From positions 1 to 64,000 of the forward strand of contig NZ_JAIWJA010000013.1 in NCBI RefSeq assembly GCF_020515695.1: a stretch of 64,000 bases of DNA. Reading direction: 5' to 3'. Below are positions 37,852 to 47,007 of this stretch, one piece after another; position 1 is the stretch's first letter; each line of letters opens with the position of its first letter. Both the position numbers and the translations under genes were made by a program. This stretch comes from Pseudomonas sp. MWU16-30317. GTDB lineage: Bacteria; Pseudomonadota; Gammaproteobacteria; Pseudomonadales; Pseudomonadaceae. The notes below the pieces were generated by a model that did not search any database, was not told where the DNA came from, and was given only the letters and a program-made list of their open reading frames with translations.

Positions 37852-38165
37852 ACGAGTCACTCCTGTTTTTCGAAAAAACCTGCGCCTTTTATGGTCAAGG
37901 CTGCAGAGTTACTAGATAGGATTGCAGGGGTTGTGCCAAGTTCATATTTAAAAATATTCCAATAAAATCAATAGTTTACAAAATCGGCAAAATCTCTGGG
38001 TCGTGCATACTGCATGATGGCGCCTTAAGCCCGCGTGCAAGTTGCATCTTCGCCAAATACCGGCGCGCGCCAGTCTCTGATTTATCTACCGCTACCCCTG
38101 CGGCCTGCGCGCGTAGCGTCGTGGTTCCGAACCGGATTGTCCGGGACCGTCTCGCAGGGAAGATC
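37852..38165. other. Gap between the divergent BON and toxin-like genes
   Basis: It holds the sigma54-like promoter of the BON gene and a conspicuous AT-rich stretch (37940-37985), unlike the rest of the window. That stretch could hold the promoter of the large gene or mark an insertion edge. AGGGAAG precedes the ATG at 38166. Confidence 0.6.
37923..37939 (-). promoter_or_regulatory. Sigma54-like (-24/-12) promoter upstream of the BON gene
   Basis: On the minus strand TTGGCACAACCCCTGCA has GG and GC spaced by exactly 10 bases and keeps TGGCAC and TGCA. The predicted start near 37913 leaves a leader of about 60 bases. No activator site was recognised. Confidence 0.6.
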
Positions 38166-41100
38166 ATGAACGTCACCCCCTATTTCGAAGCAAGTATCCT
38201 CTTCGCCCATTTCAAGACGGCGCTGGAGGCCGCCTCCAGCGATATTCTCAGCATCGAGGAAACAGCTTGGCTAAGCCGCCTGGCCGACGAAACAGCCATC
38301 CCCGAAAACATGCGCGTGGAGGCGCTGAAAAATGCCCAACCGGCCTCTACCGGTTGCCTGGTATTCCATCAGCGCAACCCGGCGCTCAAGGCGGTTTACC
38401 TCTATAGCCCTCTGCGCGGCGTGCAAGGCTTCGATAACCTGCGCCAGCTGGAGAGCTCGTTGCAAAGCGAACTGGCACATCTGGGCGTCGCCACCCAGCC
38501 GCTGCAATTCGTTGAGCTGGCCTACCCGGTATTCGAACAGTGGTCGCAGCAGCTCCTGCAGGAACAGATCGACCTGCTCGGCAATTTCGCCGAGGGGCTG
38601 AGCAAGCTGCCAACCTTGCGCAGCGTCATGGACGACTGTGTGACCCAGGCTTTCTCGGGCGTGCTCGATGGCACCACGGACATCGCCGGGCATCGCTTGC
38701 AGATCGTCGCCGCCGACGATGTCGTGCTGCGCACCGAAACGCTGTGTGACAGTGCCCTCGACCTGTTCAGCGGCCAGCCTCTGGGCATAGGGCTGCGCCG
38801 TCGCTACCTGCGCGGTGACGCCGTCGAACCCGACCCGGCCTACCACGACAGCTGCGAAGCGGCGCTGCTTGAAGCCACCATCGCCGTCCCGGGAGCCTTC
38901 GCCCGCACCTTGCGCGAGTACTGGGCAGGCGCTGATAACGACGTCGGCAGCGACCGGCGCGATGCCCTCGCCCTCGGGTTGGCCGACAACTATGCGCGGA
39001 TGCTCATCCAGTCAGCGGCCAGCGGACAGATCAGCGCCGGGCAACTGGAATGGCTGCGCGAGCTGCTGATCCCGGACGTTGACACCCTGAGCGCGCACAC
39101 TCTTGCGTTCGCCGCATTGCAGGAAGGCGACAAGGCCGTGGTACCGATTGCCGACAGCCTGGTCCTCCTGCATCGCACCGAAGCCAGCCAAGGCCTCTTT
39201 GTGTACAGTGCCAGCGGCGGCCTGCTGCATTTCGCTGATCGAGAGGCCCTCAAGCGTCACTGCATCGAGCGGGTCTCCCAGGCACCGCGCTGGATCGCGA
39301 TCGCACAGGATCACTGGAACCTGTTGCAAGATGAAGCCCCCACCGACATTACCCTGACCGACATCGACCAAGGCGCCTTCCTGGTGCTTGCGGACAACTT
39401 GAGCGCCCTGATCGCCCGGCGCCTGGCCCATGCCTTGCGCTTCCCCGGCGCACAGACCGGCACGGCCGCTGCCGCCGTTGAGGATGCCTTGGATATCCGC
39501 GCGCTCATCGATAGCCGGCTAGCCCATATCGGCGATACCAGCCGCTGGATAACAGACCGCGCCGGCGCCACGGTCAAGAGCCTGCCCGAGCCCCTCAACC
39601 GCAGCGTGACGCTGTTTCAACGCATGATCCACGCCAGTTCACTGGTATCGCTGCTCAAGGGCCTCAAGGGTGCCCAGCCCGATATTCGCGCATCAGTCAT
39701 CCGGCAATTCGCGCCCGCGATCAACGCCCTGTGCCAAGGAGCGCTGCAGCCCCAGGACCTGTGGATCAAGCACAACGATGAAGCCGTCGCTCTGATCGAC
39801 TTTTTCCTGGGCACGCTCAGTGGCAGCATCGCCCATGGCAGCAAGGCCGATTTCCAGGTGCTGGATCGTCATCAGCAGTCGCTGGCCTGGCCGAGCGCCG
39901 AAGCCCTCTGGCAGCAGATCGGCCATCTGAAGCTCGACTTCTCGCTCGGTTATCTGGAGCAACACAAGGCCTACGATGAGGGGCAGGTGCGCTTTGGCAA
40001 AGGCGTGACCTTCTCTGCGCGGGTCATGCACGTTCTGACCGAAGCGCTACTGCGTATCGAACTGGCCATGGCCCGCGAGGACAAGCTGATCGATGCGGAA
40101 CTGCTGGACTTGCTGCAGCACTCTCTGGACAGCCCCCAGCCGACCCTGGCCAATGCCCGCTTCCGTATTCTCGGGCTGAGCCTGAAGATGCCTGGCAAGC
40201 CCCACATACTGCCCATGACCAGCGCCTTCGTGCTGCAGCGGGCGGCCCCCGAGGCCGGCACGCTGCTGCTGTGGTCGCCGCTGGAACCGTTGACGCAATT
40301 CCATGATGAGCAGAGTCTGCTCGATCAAATGAATGGTGCGTTCGAGGAAGAACCCAAGCTGGTGCAATGGATGGACCTGATACATGCCGAGGACCTGATC
40401 AAGTGGCATACGCCCTCGGTGCTGCCCGGCGTCACCGTGCCGGAGCTGGTGCTGACGAGCGTAGGTGCCGACCTGCTCGGTCACTTGGGCAAGAGCGCCG
40501 CGAGCTATCGTGCCAACACCCGCACGCACTATTTGAGTTACGCGATCCGCAACGAACTCGACGGCAAACTGTTCCAGCGCTTCGTCGACCTCGAAGCGAA
40601 CGCCCAGCCCATTCAGAAGCCCCTCAAGCGCCTGCGCGATACGCTGCAGATCCAGTACTTCCGCAGCTTGCTGCCAATCTGGCTCAAGGACGCGACGCCT
40701 CACCAACTGCGCACCTACTCGCTGCTGTTGCAGAACGCCGTCAGCGTTTCCAACAGCAAATTCAACTATCTATTCGATATTCCCAAACTGGACGACTTCG
40801 CCCATCAGCAACTCAGTGTCCAGCTGGCCAAGGATTTTCCCACCCTGGCGGCGGATCCGGCGCTGATCACCGTGACCTATTCCCACGTCACGCCCAGCCC
40901 GGTGCTGTCCGGGGAGACGCCGTCCCCCCTCGCGGGCGACATCGTCACCACCAGCAAGAGTCTCACCGAATTCGCCCTGACCCACAGTGGCATCGTCGAT
41001 ACCGCCAGCAACTTCAAGGTGAGCGTCTCAGGGCCGAATCAGGCGCCGTTGCCGCTGGATGCACGCAAGGTCCGCGACATGGTCGATGCGCTGGATGTCG

Positions 41101-43235
41101 GCCGCTCCTATCGCACCTTGCTGGCCGACAAACTCTCCACCCACAGTGCCGACTACGGGAAACGTCGCGAGCGCTACAGCCACACGGCGACCGCGTACCT
41201 GATGGAAGAGGGTTATCAGCAGTTTCTCGAGAAAAGGCTCAGCGCGGCGGCGATGTACTACCTGTCCCACGTGTTGGCCAAACCGGATGGTTTGGCCCGC
41301 GATGATGCGATGGGCCAAAAGATCGTCATATCCAACCTGCAACTGCGCGCCGCCGAGGGCTTTGCTCCCGACACCGTGCGTGGCATGTACCTCATCGGCC
41401 CGGACGATGTGAAGCAAGGTCCCGTGCTGCTCTACTGCGCCTATCGGCCAGAACACCGGCTGATGGAGTTCAAGGATCAGGAAGCCCTGCGCGCAGCCTT
41501 GCTGCTCGACACCGCCTTGCAGCAAGACATCCTCGCGCGTGTGCCCGATGGCGTGCGCAGCCGCTACGATCACCAAGGCTTCCTGCACCCTCATCTGTTC
41601 TGGGACCCGTCCGACCTCTACGTGTTCGATACCACGCCGGGGCCGGTGCAACTGGTCCGCCGAGTCATCGAAGGCAATGCCCTCCACGTCCTGTATGACG
41701 AGAACGCGCTCCTTCTTATCGAGTTGGCCAAGGCACGTACGGTCACCACCGCCGAGGCCTACTGGCAGGTTTTCCGCTACGTGCTGGGCCTGGCGATCGA
41801 ACAGGGATCGCTGTTCCTGCCGGGCAAACTGGCGGCGGTGATCGCCACCCTGCAAAGCGCGCAGTGGCTCAAGGGCTCGGCCGAAGCGGCGCTCAAGCAC
41901 AACTGGGGCGAGTCCCTGGCGGAGTTCGTCACCGCCTTGGGGAGCCTGGCCAGCAATCGCATGCCCCATCACGCACTGAGCAAGAAAGGTGTGCCGTCGA
42001 GCCCCGCGCCAGAACCAGCAGCGGTCGACATCGACCCCGCCTGGACGACTCAGTCCCTGCGGCCTCAATTCTCGGGAAGCCTGGCCAACTTGCGATGTGA
42101 TGACATCCAGCTCAAAGATTTGAGCAAGAACGCCGCGCTGAACCTGTACGTCGACACCACCGCGAATCGTTATTTCGCGGCGGTGGCGGGGAATGTCTAT
42201 GAAGTCGGCAAGCCTGGGGAACACTGGAGAATCATCAAGGATGGCAAGGCTGGCCCGGACCTGAAAGAAGTAAATGGCCAGTGGCAGATCGACCTCAAGG
42301 AAGGCCTGCTCGGCGGCGGGATCATGCCCAGCTGTTTTGACTCGGCTGCCGCAGACCTCGACATCGCGCTGCGCTTCACCACCTTGGCGTCGGGCATGAA
42401 AGACATCAGTGCACTGCACCCGCTCAAGCACGCCATGCTGGTGCGGGCCTATGACAAGGCGCGCCACTACCTTGAGACCGCGCTCGAGAACCTTGAGGCA
42501 CCCAGTCCGCAGGTCGCGCTGTCGCCCAGGACCTTGAAGATCCTGAGCAATGCGTTCGGGCACGTTCCGTCCCCGCAGGCGGTGGAGCAGCTACGGGACT
42601 ACACCAAGCGGATATTGACGCATTTGCTTTCGGATCCCATGAAGCCCGCCAGCTCGAAGCGCATCGTCGTTGGCGTCAACATGCCGGGCTATGAAGACAC
42701 CGTAGCCTTCGTCTATGACGAAGATCCAGGCAAACGGATTTTCCTCACCGAGCGGTTCTTTACCCTGCCATGGGACGTCTCAGTGCATGCCCTCGCCTCC
42801 GATACCGAGTTGCTCGCGCATCAGCAGGCCGTCTCGTTGATCCATGAAATCTCTCATCAGATCCTCAGAACGGTGGACATAGCCTACGTGGAGGCCTCAT
42901 CCCCCTTTATCGATCAGCTCAGCCGCAATAGCGGCGGCAGGCGCAATGTCCGTGACGAAATACTGGCCTTTCGACGCAACGGCCTGTCGGTGAACACCTC
43001 ACCCCATACTCTGTTCAAAGTCCGGGTAAACATGGTGTGGCGCGACATTGTCGCCGACGATGGTCGTGCCTTCGACGCGATACTCAAACTCACCAAGACC
43101 GACAAATTAGTGAATGCCCGCGCGGCCTTCTACACCAACCCGCAGATACGCACCGATATCATTATGGCCAACGCTGACTCCTTGTCTTGGCTGATCGCCA
43201 AGCTGGGACGCACGCGTTTCGCCCCTATCGGCTGA
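38166..43235 (+). CDS. Giant dermonecrotic-toxin-domain protein with a C-terminal HEISH metallopeptidase-like motif
   Basis: This 1689-residue protein has no signal peptide or membrane segment. The region around residues 930-1130 resembles the dermonecrotic toxin domain (DUF6543) common in large Pseudomonas effectors (SLTEFALTHSGIVD, ALDVGRSYRTLLADKL). A short motif of the form LLY-x-P ... F-x-D recurs near residues 80, 347, 703 and 1090. The C-terminal 200 residues carry HEISH (His1560, Glu1561, His1564) followed by RTVDIAY with Asp1571 and Tyr1574. This resembles the HExxH...GTxDxxY layout of aspzincin (M35) peptidases, with the Gly replaced by Arg. AGGGAAG precedes the ATG. The gene stands alone between core genes, with no visible immunity or secretion partner. 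A role as a secreted toxin or effector is inferred, not shown. Confidence 0.8.
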   Translation: MNVTPYFEASILFAHFKTALEAASSDILSIEETAWLSRLADETAIPENMRVEALKNAQPASTGCLVFHQRNPALKAVYLYSPLRGVQGFDNLRQLESSLQSELAHLGVATQPLQFVELAYPVFEQWSQQLLQEQIDLLGNFAEGLSKLPTLRSVMDDCVTQAFSGVLDGTTDIAGHRLQIVAADDVVLRTETLCDSALDLFSGQPLGIGLRRRYLRGDAVEPDPAYHDSCEAALLEATIAVPGAFARTLREYWAGADNDVGSDRRDALALGLADNYARMLIQSAASGQISAGQLEWLRELLIPDVDTLSAHTLAFAALQEGDKAVVPIADSLVLLHRTEASQGLFVYSASGGLLHFADREALKRHCIERVSQAPRWIAIAQDHWNLLQDEAPTDITLTDIDQGAFLVLADNLSALIARRLAHALRFPGAQTGTAAAAVEDALDIRALIDSRLAHIGDTSRWITDRAGATVKSLPEPLNRSVTLFQRMIHASSLVSLLKGLKGAQPDIRASVIRQFAPAINALCQGALQPQDLWIKHNDEAVALIDFFLGTLSGSIAHGSKADFQVLDRHQQSLAWPSAEALWQQIGHLKLDFSLGYLEQHKAYDEGQVRFGKGVTFSARVMHVLTEALLRIELAMAREDKLIDAELLDLLQHSLDSPQPTLANARFRILGLSLKMPGKPHILPMTSAFVLQRAAPEAGTLLLWSPLEPLTQFHDEQSLLDQMNGAFEEEPKLVQWMDLIHAEDLIKWHTPSVLPGVTVPELVLTSVGADLLGHLGKSAASYRANTRTHYLSYAIRNELDGKLFQRFVDLEANAQPIQKPLKRLRDTLQIQYFRSLLPIWLKDATPHQLRTYSLLLQNAVSVSNSKFNYLFDIPKLDDFAHQQLSVQLAKDFPTLAADPALITVTYSHVTPSPVLSGETPSPLAGDIVTTSKSLTEFALTHSGIVDTASNFKVSVSGPNQAPLPLDARKVRDMVDALDVGRSYRTLLADKLSTHSADYGKRRERYSHTATAYLMEEGYQQFLEKRLSAAAMYYLSHVLAKPDGLARDDAMGQKIVISNLQLRAAEGFAPDTVRGMYLIGPDDVKQGPVLLYCAYRPEHRLMEFKDQEALRAALLLDTALQQDILARVPDGVRSRYDHQGFLHPHLFWDPSDLYVFDTTPGPVQLVRRVIEGNALHVLYDENALLLIELAKARTVTTAEAYWQVFRYVLGLAIEQGSLFLPGKLAAVIATLQSAQWLKGSAEAALKHNWGESLAEFVTALGSLASNRMPHHALSKKGVPSSPAPEPAAVDIDPAWTTQSLRPQFSGSLANLRCDDIQLKDLSKNAALNLYVDTTANRYFAAVAGNVYEVGKPGEHWRIIKDGKAGPDLKEVNGQWQIDLKEGLLGGGIMPSCFDSAAADLDIALRFTTLASGMKDISALHPLKHAMLVRAYDKARHYLETALENLEAPSPQVALSPRTLKILSNAFGHVPSPQAVEQLRDYTKRILTHLLSDPMKPASSKRIVVGVNMPGYEDTVAFVYDEDPGKRIFLTERFFTLPWDVSVHALASDTELLAHQQAVSLIHEISHQILRTVDIAYVEASSPFIDQLSRNSGGRRNVRDEILAFRRNGLSVNTSPHTLFKVRVNMVWRDIVADDGRAFDAILKLTKTDKLVNARAAFYTNPQIRTDIIMANADSLSWLIAKLGRTRFAPIG

Positions 43236-43241
43236 AATGAA

Positions 43242-43271
43242 AATGCCCCGTATCCGAAGATACGGGGCATT
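43242..43271 (-). terminator. Bidirectional terminator between the toxin-like gene and pnp
   Basis: ATGCCCCGTATC / GATACGGGGCAT forms a stem of 12-13 bp with a CGAA loop. Minus-strand read-through ends in TTTTC, which suits pnp; the plus side has a poorer T-run but may serve the large gene. Confidence 0.85.
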
Positions 43272-43320
43272 CCTGTGTGACTGCGCAGCGGATCACGCTG
43301 CGCTACAAAGCTGACAGCAC

Positions 43321-45423
43321 TTACGCGCCGGAAGCCTTGGCAGCAGCGACGTCCTTGATGGACAGCTTGATGCGACCGCGGTTGTCGACGTCCAGTACCA
43401 GCACTTCGACTTCCTGGCCTTCCTTGAGGATGTCGGTGACTTTCTCTACGCGAGCATCGCTCAGCATCGAGATGTGCACCAGACCGTCCTTGCCCGGCAG
43501 GATGTTGACGAACGCACCGAAGTCAACGATACGCTCGACCTTGCCGACGTAGATCTTGCCGATCTCGGCTTCGGCGGTGATGCTCAGAACGCGCTGACGC
43601 GCAGCTTCTGCTGCTTCTTTGCTTTCGCCGAAAATCTTGATCGAGCCGTCGTCTTCGATATCGATCGAAGCCTTGGTTTCTTCGCAGATGGCACGAATGG
43701 TCGCGCCGCCTTTGCCGATGACGTCACGGATCTTGTCGGTGTCGATCTTCATGGCGATCATGGTCGGCGCGTTGGCCGACAGCTCGGTACGCGAAGTGCC
43801 GAGGATCTGGTTCATCTGGCCGAGGATGTTCAGGCGCGCTTCCAGGGCTTGGCCCAGGGCGATTTCCATGATCTCTTCGGTGATGCCGTTGATCTTGATG
43901 TCCATCTGCAGCGCGGTGACGCCTTTGGCGGTACCGGCTACCTTGAAGTCCATGTCGCCGAGGTGATCTTCGTCACCCAGAATGTCGGTGAGGATGGCGA
44001 ACTTCTCGCCTTCTTTCACCAGGCCCATGGCGATACCGGCAACCGGCGCCTTCATTGGCACACCGGCGTCCATCAGTGCCAGAGAAGCACCGCAGACCGA
44101 CGCCATGGAGCTCGAACCGTTGGACTCGGTGATTTCCGAAACCACGCGGATGGTGTACGGGAATTCGCTGGCATCCGGCAGCATGGCCGAGATGCTGCGA
44201 CGGGCCAGACGGCCGTGACCGATTTCGCGACGGCCAGCACCGCCCATGCGACCACACTCACCGACCGAGAACGGCGGGAAGTTGTAGTGCAGCATGAACG
44301 GGTCTTTTTTCTCGCCTTCGAGGGTGTCCAGCAGTTGCGCGTCACGGGCGGTACCCAGCGTAGCAACGACCAGCGCCTGGGTTTCACCACGGGTGAACAG
44401 CGAAGAACCGTGGGTCTTTGGCAGAACACCGACTTCGATGTTCAGCGGGCGTACGGTCTTGGTGTCGCGACCGTCGATACGTGGCTTGCCGTTGACGATG
44501 TTTTCGCGAACGGTGCGGTATTCGATCTCGCCGAAGATTTCCTTCACTTCGCCAGTGCTTGGGCCGTTTTCAGTGGCGAACTTGGCAACCACTTGGTCAC
44601 GCAGTTCACCCAGCTTGGCGTAACGATCAGCCTTGACGGTGATGGTGTAGGCCTGAGAAACGGCATCGCCGAACTCACTGCGGATAGCGCCCAGCAGCTC
44701 GGTGTTCCAGGCTTTAGGGGTCCAGCTCCAGGTCGGCTTGGCAGCTTCGGCAGCCAGCTCGGTGACGGCTTTGATGACCGACTGGAATTCATCGTGGGCG
44801 AACAGCACGGCGCCCAGCATCTGGTCTTCGGTCAGCTCTTTGGCTTCCGACTCAACCATCAGCACGGCGTCCTTGGTACCGGCAACGACCATGTCCAGGC
44901 TCGAAGCAGCCTGCTGCTCGTACGTCGGGTTCAGCAGGTAGCCGGTGCTTTCGTGGAAAGCCACACGAGCGGCGCCGATCGGGCCTTCGAATGGAATGCC
45001 GGAGATGGCCAGGGCTGCCGAGGTACCGATCATCGCAGCGATGTCCGGATCGGTTTTCTTGCTGGTGGAAACGACGGTGCAGACAACCTGCACTTCGTTC
45101 ATGAAGCCTTCAGGGAACAGGGGGCGGATCGGGCGATCGATCAGACGCGAGGTGAGGGTTTCTTTCTCGGAAGGACGGCCTTCACGCTTGAAGAAACCGC
45201 CAGGAATTTTACCGGCAGCGTAGGTCTTTTCCTGGTAGTGCACGGACAGAGGGAAAAAACCCTTGCCTGGATCCGCTTGCTTGGCACCGACCACGGTGAC
45301 CAGTACGGTGACGTCGTTATCGACGGTGACCAGTACGGCGCCTGAGGCTTGACGGGCAATGCGGCCCGTTTCGAGGGTAACGGTCGACTGACCGAATTGA
45401 AACTTCTTGATGACCGGGTTCAC
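43321..45423 (-). CDS. pnp: Polynucleotide phosphorylase
   Basis: PNPase is the phosphorolytic 3'-5' exoribonuclease of the degradosome. The 700 residues contain two RNase PH-like domains, a KH domain (IGKGGATIRAICEETKASI) and a C-terminal S1 domain (VGKVERIVDFGAFVNILPG). The start is GTG at 45423 with AAGGTAGGAAACC upstream. A 250-base leader with a strong hairpin separates it from rpsO, where RNase III-dependent autoregulation would act. It works together with poly(A) polymerase (pcnB at 23423). Confidence 0.97.
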   Translation of the reverse strand: MNPVIKKFQFGQSTVTLETGRIARQASGAVLVTVDNDVTVLVTVVGAKQADPGKGFFPLSVHYQEKTYAAGKIPGGFFKREGRPSEKETLTSRLIDRPIRPLFPEGFMNEVQVVCTVVSTSKKTDPDIAAMIGTSAALAISGIPFEGPIGAARVAFHESTGYLLNPTYEQQAASSLDMVVAGTKDAVLMVESEAKELTEDQMLGAVLFAHDEFQSVIKAVTELAAEAAKPTWSWTPKAWNTELLGAIRSEFGDAVSQAYTITVKADRYAKLGELRDQVVAKFATENGPSTGEVKEIFGEIEYRTVRENIVNGKPRIDGRDTKTVRPLNIEVGVLPKTHGSSLFTRGETQALVVATLGTARDAQLLDTLEGEKKDPFMLHYNFPPFSVGECGRMGGAGRREIGHGRLARRSISAMLPDASEFPYTIRVVSEITESNGSSSMASVCGASLALMDAGVPMKAPVAGIAMGLVKEGEKFAILTDILGDEDHLGDMDFKVAGTAKGVTALQMDIKINGITEEIMEIALGQALEARLNILGQMNQILGTSRTELSANAPTMIAMKIDTDKIRDVIGKGGATIRAICEETKASIDIEDDGSIKIFGESKEAAEAARQRVLSITAEAEIGKIYVGKVERIVDFGAFVNILPGKDGLVHISMLSDARVEKVTDILKEGQEVEVLVLDVDNRGRIKLSIKDVAAAKASGA

Positions 45424-45606
45424 GGTTTCCTACCTTCTTGATTGCTCTGGGGGAACTGGGTTCTTGCGAATGCTTGGGCAGGCAGGGGATTCGGCCCCGA
45501 TGACCGTCCAGATACAACTTGAGGCTGGAGGCCTGTCCGCCCTGGCGGTGAACCCGCTGGGGTACGACAGACAACCAACCTCAGGAATGCGCGCGGCGCC
45601 CTCGCA

Positions 45607-45628
45607 GGCCGGAGCTTGAGCCCTGGCC
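45607..45628 (-). promoter_or_regulatory. Hairpin in the rpsO-pnp intergenic leader
   Basis: Nine-base arms (GGCCGGAGC / GCCCTGGCC on the plus strand) close a TTGA loop with one mismatch and one G-U pair. In enterobacteria a stem in the pnp leader is cut by RNase III and lets PNPase autoregulate; this stem is a candidate for that role. Confidence 0.4.
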
Positions 45629-45673
45629 GGCGAACACAACACGCCACGCTTGTCACCGCGTGTCAGGCCGCTA

Positions 45674-45943
45674 TTAGCGACGCAGACCCAGACGACCGAT
45701 CAGGGCGCTGTAACGGGTGATGTCCTTGCCCTTCAGGTAGTCCAGCAGCTTGCGGCGCTGGTTGACCATACGGATCAGACCACGACGCGAGTGGTGATCC
45801 TTGCCGTTGGCCTTGAAGTGACCTTGCAGCTTGTTGATGTTGTGGGTCAGCAGTGCAACTTGCACTTCTGGCGAACCAGTATCACCAACGGCTTGCTGGT
45901 AGTCGGCAACGATTTGAGCTTTGTCTTCAACGCTAAGAGCCAT
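45674..45943 (-). CDS. rpsO: 30S ribosomal protein S15
   Basis: S15 is a primary 16S rRNA-binding protein of the platform and also contributes to bridge B4 with the 50S subunit. The 89 residues match the family throughout (SPEVQVALLTHNINKLQGH, HHSRRGLIRMVNQRRKLLDYLK). It lies between truB and pnp, the conserved order. The 143-base gap before it contains short hairpins (CAGGGT-ATT-ACCCTG and CCGC-TT-GCGG) that could take part in S15 autoregulation. Confidence 0.97.
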   Translation of the reverse strand: MALSVEDKAQIVADYQQAVGDTGSPEVQVALLTHNINKLQGHFKANGKDHHSRRGLIRMVNQRRKLLDYLKGKDITRYSALIGRLGLRR

Positions 45944-46086
45944 GAGGCATCTCCAGTACTAGGGAACCCGCAAGCGGATTCCAACAGGCCAGGGTAATAC
46001 CCTGTATTAATAAAAAGAGGTGCGACCGTGCCTGTTGACAGCCGTCCTCGACCAGCCGCCAGGGAACCCCCGGCGACCGGGATCGG

Positions 46087-47004
46087 TCATTCCGACCGAA
46101 TCAGTCGACGTGGCGCAATGCGCCCGTCTTCGCTCACTTCACCGATCCCGATGAAGCGACCATTGTGATCCTGTACCCGCACCATCCCGAAGCGCGGTGC
46201 ATCGGGGGCTCTGACCGCCTGCCCGTGCAACCAGTAGTGCGCGCTGGCCTCGGAGAACTGCAACAGAGGCCAATCCTGCAAGCCGCTGTCCGATGGCATC
46301 AGGAAGCGATCCACCGCCTCGTTGCCGCCTTCGGCGTGTACCGCCTCGAGTTCTTCGAGGGTGACAGTCTGGGCCAGGCTGAACGGCCCGGCGTGGGTAC
46401 GGCGCAGTTCCGCGACGTAGGCGCCACAGCCCAGCTGCTCGCCAATGTCTTCGACCAGCGTGCGGATATAGGTGCCTTTAGTGCAGCCTACCGACAGTCT
46501 GGCGCGGGTCTGCTCGTGTTCGAGCAATTCCAGCCGACCAATAGTAACAGAACGCGCTTCCCGCTCCACTACTTCCCCTGCACGGGCGAGCTTGTACAGC
46601 GGCTGACCATCACGCTTGAGCGCCGAGTACATCGGCGGGATCTGCATGATAGGGCCGCGAAACGCTGGCAGAGCAGCCTCGATATCGGCGCGACCGACGG
46701 TCACCTCACGAGTCTGCAGGACCTCACCTTCGGCATCCGCCGTGGTGGTGGTCTGCCCGAGTTGCATCACCGTCTCGTAGCCCTTGTCGGACTCGAGCAG
46801 GTACTGGGAAAACTTGGTAGCCTCGCCGAAGCACAAAGGCAGCACACCGGTGGCCAGCGGGTCGAGGCTGCCGGTGTGCCCGGCCTTCTCGGCGTTCAGC
46901 AGCCAGCGGACTTTCTGCAGGGCGGCGTTGGAGGTGAACCCCAGCGGCTTGTCGAGCAGAATGATGCCGCTGACGTTGCGGCGAATACGTTTGACCTGAG
47001 CCAC
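46087..47004 (-). CDS. truB: tRNA pseudouridine(55) synthase
   Basis: TruB makes pseudouridine 55 in the T-loop of nearly all tRNAs and also acts as a tRNA chaperone. The 305 residues have GILLLDKPLGFTSN and the catalytic Asp in HTGSLDPLATG, plus a C-terminal PUA-like domain. The start is GTG at 47004; its ribosome site AAGGAGTAA overlaps the rbfA stop codon, so translation is coupled. Confidence 0.96.
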   Translation of the reverse strand: MAQVKRIRRNVSGIILLDKPLGFTSNAALQKVRWLLNAEKAGHTGSLDPLATGVLPLCFGEATKFSQYLLESDKGYETVMQLGQTTTTADAEGEVLQTREVTVGRADIEAALPAFRGPIMQIPPMYSALKRDGQPLYKLARAGEVVEREARSVTIGRLELLEHEQTRARLSVGCTKGTYIRTLVEDIGEQLGCGAYVAELRRTHAGPFSLAQTVTLEELEAVHAEGGNEAVDRFLMPSDSGLQDWPLLQFSEASAHYWLHGQAVRAPDAPRFGMVRVQDHNGRFIGIGEVSEDGRIAPRRLIRSE

Positions 47005-47007
47005 CGA

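Noticed and set aside
38166..43235. Polymorphic toxin with adjacent immunity gene
   Set aside because: No open frame of immunity-protein size follows the stop; the terminator and pnp come directly after.
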